DNA from: Phytohabitans sp037414955
GTDB lineage: Bacteria; Actinomycetota; Actinomycetes; Mycobacteriales; Micromonosporaceae
Length of the DNA stretch: 64,000 bases
Assembly (NCBI GenBank): GCA_037414955.1
Contig: JBBEWH010000086.1
Span: 1-64,000, forward strand
Reading direction: 5' to 3'
Part shown: positions 61,171-64,000 of the stretch, in pieces
Layout of the letters: each line of letters begins with the position of its first letter
Position numbering within the stretch: the stretch's first letter is position 1
Made by a program: the position numbers and the translations under genes
Notes under the pieces: model-generated
The model's input: only the letters and a program-made list of their open reading frames with translations
Database searches by the model: none
What the model was told of the DNA's origin: nothing

Positions 61171-61299
61171 CCCACGTCGACCGTTGGCCAGGGCGTCGAT
61201 CAGCCCGTGGGTACGGGCTGCGCTCAGGTCGTCGGTTGCGCCGGGCAGCGCGGGCAAAGCCCACACAAACCGCCCAGCCGGGGTTGCCAAGACCTGCAC
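61171..61299 (-). pseudogene. DDE transposase fragment (IS5/DDE_4-like)
   Basis: Leftward MQVLATPAGRFVWALPALPG, then ATDDLSAARTHGLIDALANG is the mid-part of an IS5-like DDE transposase (the typical P-G-x-x-H/D-D segment). It directly abuts the P450 fragment, so the element probably inserted there and then decayed. Confidence 0.6.
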
Positions 61300-61544
61300 G
61301 TTACGCAGTGCCGTCTGCGTTTACCGGAGTAATAGGGCCTCTGATCCGCGATGCGGTAGATCGAGATCAGCGCGCCGTCGATGATCGCGTTCGCCAGTTG
61401 GGTTGGGCGGCCCGGCGAGGGCAGCCTGTGCCCGATCCTCGTGAGCGAGGCGCTCGGTTGGATTCACCGATCAAGGTCGTTACACATGAAGCTTCGAAAG
61501 GTGGAGGCGTCAACCGAGCTGGCACACTATGCCGGATCCTTAAC

Positions 61545-61823
61545 CTATCCGCTTCCCGGCCATTGTACGACTTCAGCTCCAAGGACCTGAACTGCTGCCA
61601 AGTAGGCTTCATCGCGGCTCTTGTAGTGAGGGTAGCTTCTGTACCAGCCGATCGCGGTCAGAAGTCTGACAAACCAAACGGTCCGGACCTTGGGACCTAA
61701 CAGCGCGCGTTCAATCTGAACCTCCGCCGCATAAACGGTGAATGCGACGATCGTGTCAGTTCGTATCATCAAGCTGACGCTGCCGTCTGCGTCGACCTCC
61801 TGGATGACATCAACGAACCTCAT
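61545..61823 (-). CDS. Hypothetical protein, 92 aa
   Basis: Starts at ATG 61823 with GGAGGGGG upstream (MRFVDVIQEVDADGSVSLMI). It continues with IERALLGPKVRTVWFVRLLT and YKSRDEAYLAAVQVLGAEVV, which reads like a small alpha/beta protein. No family recognised. Flanking DNA (61300-61544 and 61824-62405) shows no gene I can support. Confidence 0.5.
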   Translation of the reverse strand: MRFVDVIQEVDADGSVSLMIRTDTIVAFTVYAAEVQIERALLGPKVRTVWFVRLLTAIGWYRSYPHYKSRDEAYLAAVQVLGAEVVQWPGSG

Positions 61824-62405
61824 GGCGGGACCCCCTCCGGGCCAGCGAATGGCTAATACCGCCACTCTAGAGAAGAAAAACGCAAGAGGTGCCCCCGGCT
61901 TAGACCCAACGTACTCAATTCGGCATGTTAGGACGTGGATCAAGGAAAAGCATGCCGAGCGCACTCAACTCGGCATGACCGGACGCCGTGAGCGGCACTC
62001 GCCGTCACATTTAGTGACGAGCCGATCGTGGTAGATCGGGCGCCTGGTCAAGGCTTGATGAGTTGCTGACGTTACGGTCCGGACGGAGACGGAATGCAAT
62101 CGGCACGGCAGGAAGCGGACCGTCCGGCCGTTGACGTTCGCCGAACGCCGGATCTGTTCCGTCGAGGTCCTTGCCCACCGCTCCGCGTGAGCCGCCAGAA
62201 AACCTGCGACCCTAGCCGAGTTCGCTGGGTCGTCCAGGACATGCATCTTTGAACGATACGATGCAGCGTCGCCGTCGAGGACCGCACCGTTGGGTGCGCG
62301 CATATCAGCTACGACCGGACATCGTCTGATCGACGATGAGTGACGCACGGTGACGCCCAGGTGGTAGACGTTGCCGCATCTCGGCTCAAGCTGCATGGTG
62401 GCCCA

Positions 62406-62563
62406 GTGACCGATGAGCAGCGCCTGCAGTGCATGCTCGATGAGCTTCGCCGGATGCGCGAGCAATGCCCAGTTCCACCGAGAAGCCGGGGCGCCTTCGC
62501 TACTCCCACGCCGTTACCGCACTGCGTTGGATCATCAACGACGTCCTCCGGGACAAGGCGTAG
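62406..62563 (+). pseudogene. Small hypothetical gene with a frameshift
   Basis: GTG 62406 opens (M)TDEQRLQCMLDELRRMREQC, and after about 62480 the sequence continues one frame over as EKPGRLRYSHAVTALRWIIN, DVLRDKA to TAG 62561-62563. The two parts join into a sensible 52-residue protein, so a single-base indel is likely. It sits 3 bases before the next GTG, as an operon partner. Confidence 0.55.
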
Positions 62564-62566
62564 CCG

Positions 62567-63001
62567 GTGATCGTCTGGGGCGTCACTACGGCCCACCTCG
62601 ATCCCGCCGTGGCCAGGATCTGGCTCGCCGCGGTGCACCAGGCCGCGCGAGAAACCGGCAAACAGGTTCTTGGCGCCGTGCAGCTGCCGGCCGTGGGGCG
62701 CAACCACTACCTCATCCGCGTCGGCGCCAACAGTGGACGGCTCAGACTGCTCTTGAACGCGGCCACGACTTTGGTCACGGCGGCCGACGACACAGACCCT
62801 CATGCACTCGCACCGGCGTTTCGTGCCGTTCCGCGTCCGGAGCTGTTCACCGCGGTCGGCCTGCATGTCGCCACACCAGCCGACCTCGAACAACCGTTGA
62901 CCGATGCGCATCTCACTGACCTGAACGCGACCGAAAGACAGGACATCGGCTACCACCGTCCGGCCCGCGTCGGCGGCACAAGGCCGGGACGATATTACTG
63001 A
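62567..63001 (+). CDS. Conserved hypothetical protein, 144 aa
   Basis: Starts at GTG 62567 (MIVWGVTTAHLDPAVARIWL). Later motifs are GKQVLGAVQLPAVGRNHYLI, DPHALAPAFRAVPRPELFTA and the end DIGYHRPARVGGTRPGRYY. The last block, D-I-x-Y-H-R-P-x-R-V-G, is familiar from small actinomycete proteins of unknown function, in which I would expect a GD(V)xFN-type ending. The different last nine residues may reflect a late frameshift. Confidence 0.55.
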   Translation: MIVWGVTTAHLDPAVARIWLAAVHQAARETGKQVLGAVQLPAVGRNHYLIRVGANSGRLRLLLNAATTLVTAADDTDPHALAPAFRAVPRPELFTAVGLHVATPADLEQPLTDAHLTDLNATERQDIGYHRPARVGGTRPGRYY

Positions 63002-63165
63002 CTTTCATGAACGGCAGCTGACCGACTATGCTCTTGGCCGGTGGTTTCCCGGCCGCCTCTGGGTCCGCGGGCAGAGCTGCAAGCTCACCGGCTTGGGACG
63101 ATCGTGTTTCCGGCAGATCTTCCAGCCCGATGTCGCGGACTCGCGGGCGCCGAGGAAGGACTGCC

Positions 63166-64000
63166 TTGTCCGATCAGCCACGCCCGCTGCCCGACCGGCC
63201 AAATCTGCGGTATGTCAAGCTTGAGGCGAAACGACGCCTGGCCACTGGGGAGTTTGCGACACTTCACGATGCGCAGCTGGCCATCGCCCGCGAGTACGGA
63301 CTGCAGAGCTGGACCGCGCTCAAGCGACTCATCGACGCCCAGACCACCTCGGTCAGTGGTGCACTCACGCAGCTGAGATGGGTGATCTCACGTTTCGCCG
63401 GCGCCGATTCCCCGGAATGGACGGCCCCGGACGAGGAGGAACTGCGTGGCCACTTCAACGAAGCTTTCCTGACCGCGGTCGGACCGTCCACGGTGGTCTC
63501 TACGATGTCGGATCTTGCTGCGCAACTGCGTGAGGAGCTCATCGTCGCCGCGGAGACGCTGGTGAGCGTGCGCGCGCGGATCGCCGACTTACAGATCGAG
63601 GCGGCGGCCGAGACCAGGCCGCCGCATCGGCTGACCGGCCTGCTCGTCTACCCTGTGCCGGCTCAGGTTACCGACCCGCGTGTGAAGGCGCCGTCCATCC
63701 GCACCTCTGGCCATGTGCCACCGGCGGCGGTCGCGGCGGCGGCGGAGTCCTTCGCCGAGTTGGGGCTGGTCGCACTGGCGATGGCCGGCGCCGCCGGTGA
63801 CGGCGACGCTGGCTGGGCGGCTGCACACGGCTGGGCGAGCCTGGAGCGCGCCGAGGCCTTGCGGACCGATCACCAGTTCCCGGCGTACTCGATCACCAAG
63901 CTCATCACCTCTACCGTGGTGCTGCGGCTGGTCGCCGACGGTCGGCTCAGGCTGGACGACCCGGCCAACCGGCACCTGCGCACGGTCAGACTCGAGGACG
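63166..64000 (+). CDS. Serine hydrolase (beta-lactamase/class C-like), partial
   Basis: TTG 63166 after GAGGAAGGA starts an open frame that runs off the window. Residues about 15-60 (VKLEAKRRLATGEFATLHDA, then YGLQSWTALKRLID) are the ankyrin-like N-terminal helical unit found before some actinomycete serine hydrolases. A long helical middle follows. From about 235 the penicillin-binding/beta-lactamase fold begins, with the nucleophile motif S-x-x-K in FPAYSITKLITS and then LRLVADGRLRLDDPANRHL. The Tyr-x-Asn and KTG-like parts lie beyond the edge. Extracellular signals are absent. Confidence 0.8.
   Translation, partial: MSDQPRPLPDRPNLRYVKLEAKRRLATGEFATLHDAQLAIAREYGLQSWTALKRLIDAQTTSVSGALTQLRWVISRFAGADSPEWTAPDEEELRGHFNEAFLTAVGPSTVVSTMSDLAAQLREELIVAAETLVSVRARIADLQIEAAAETRPPHRLTGLLVYPVPAQVTDPRVKAPSIRTSGHVPPAAVAAAAESFAELGLVALAMAGAAGDGDAGWAAAHGWASLERAEALRTDHQFPAYSITKLITSTVVLRLVADGRLRLDDPANRHLRTVRLED

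Noticed and set aside
61965..62465. Leftward 166-codon open frame
   Set aside because: Composition is uneven, there is no ribosome site and no sensible motif; I cannot separate it from chance.
1..64000. CRISPR arrays, tRNA or rRNA genes
   Set aside because: No regularly spaced direct repeats, and no cloverleaf or rRNA-like sequence, were noticed on reading; a tRNAscan or Rfam search was not possible.

Overview
The window is about 64 kb of very GC-rich DNA with GTG/TTG starts, four-base ATGA/GTGA gene overlaps, SARP/ECF-type regulators and secreted enzymes carrying CBM2 modules. This points to a filamentous actinomycete, most likely of the Micromonosporaceae; that placement is inference from gene content, not from a marker gene.

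Region 1 (1-12.1 kb) is a plant cell-wall degradation island. It holds a pectate lyase (cut by the window edge), a CBM2-GH43 enzyme, a secreted Svx-like metalloprotease with CBM2, an XRE regulator, a LacI regulator, a modular GH10 xylanase and a cytoplasmic GH3 glycosidase. LacI-type operators sit on recognisable promoters here. Secreted enzymes would cut xylan and pectin, and GH3 would finish imported oligomers.

Region 2 (12.1-30.5 kb) looks like an orphan natural-product cluster with no PKS, NRPS or carrier protein. It has a SARP, a sigma factor, an acyl-CoA synthetase and an MFS exporter; a long leftward operon (membrane protein, DUF2156 transferase, acyl-CoA dehydrogenase, thioester-reductase-like SDR, class III aminotransferase, SRPBCC protein, three micro-ORFs, FAD amine oxidase, methyltransferase, P450, CrtC/AttH-like protein); and a rightward operon (second CrtC/AttH-like protein, GDSL hydrolase, P450, 3Fe-4S ferredoxin). 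A plausible logic is acyl-CoA, then aldehyde, then amine, then tailoring.

Region 3 (30.5-38.8 kb) is a complete type II Wadjet (jetABCD) anti-plasmid operon.

Region 4 (38.9-45.7 kb) is ordinary chromosomal content: methyltransferase, Ser/Thr kinase, SWIM protein, DUF998 membrane protein, SUKH-like protein and a SigX5-like sigma factor.

Region 5 (45.7-50.7 kb) is decaying DNA. It contains frameshifted pseudogenes and a 2345-bp IS481-like element with 51-bp inverted ends, a 16-bp target duplication, a frameshifted transposase and a small passenger gene.

Region 6 (50.7-64 kb) is mixed accessory DNA: truncated haemoglobin with an HxlR regulator, DUF4097 lipoprotein, a pair of unusual DNA-methylase-like proteins, DUF2716 protein, a STAND/TPR protein paired with a small helical protein that appears to share an amyloid-like motif with it, IS and P450 debris, and a serine hydrolase cut by the right edge.

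Six copies of a 56-57-bp perfect or near-perfect palindrome (outer ends CATGATCA / TGATCATG) lie at the joints between these modules. Two supply the stop codons of both convergent neighbours, one is inserted in frame inside the GH3 gene, and two bracket the Wadjet operon.
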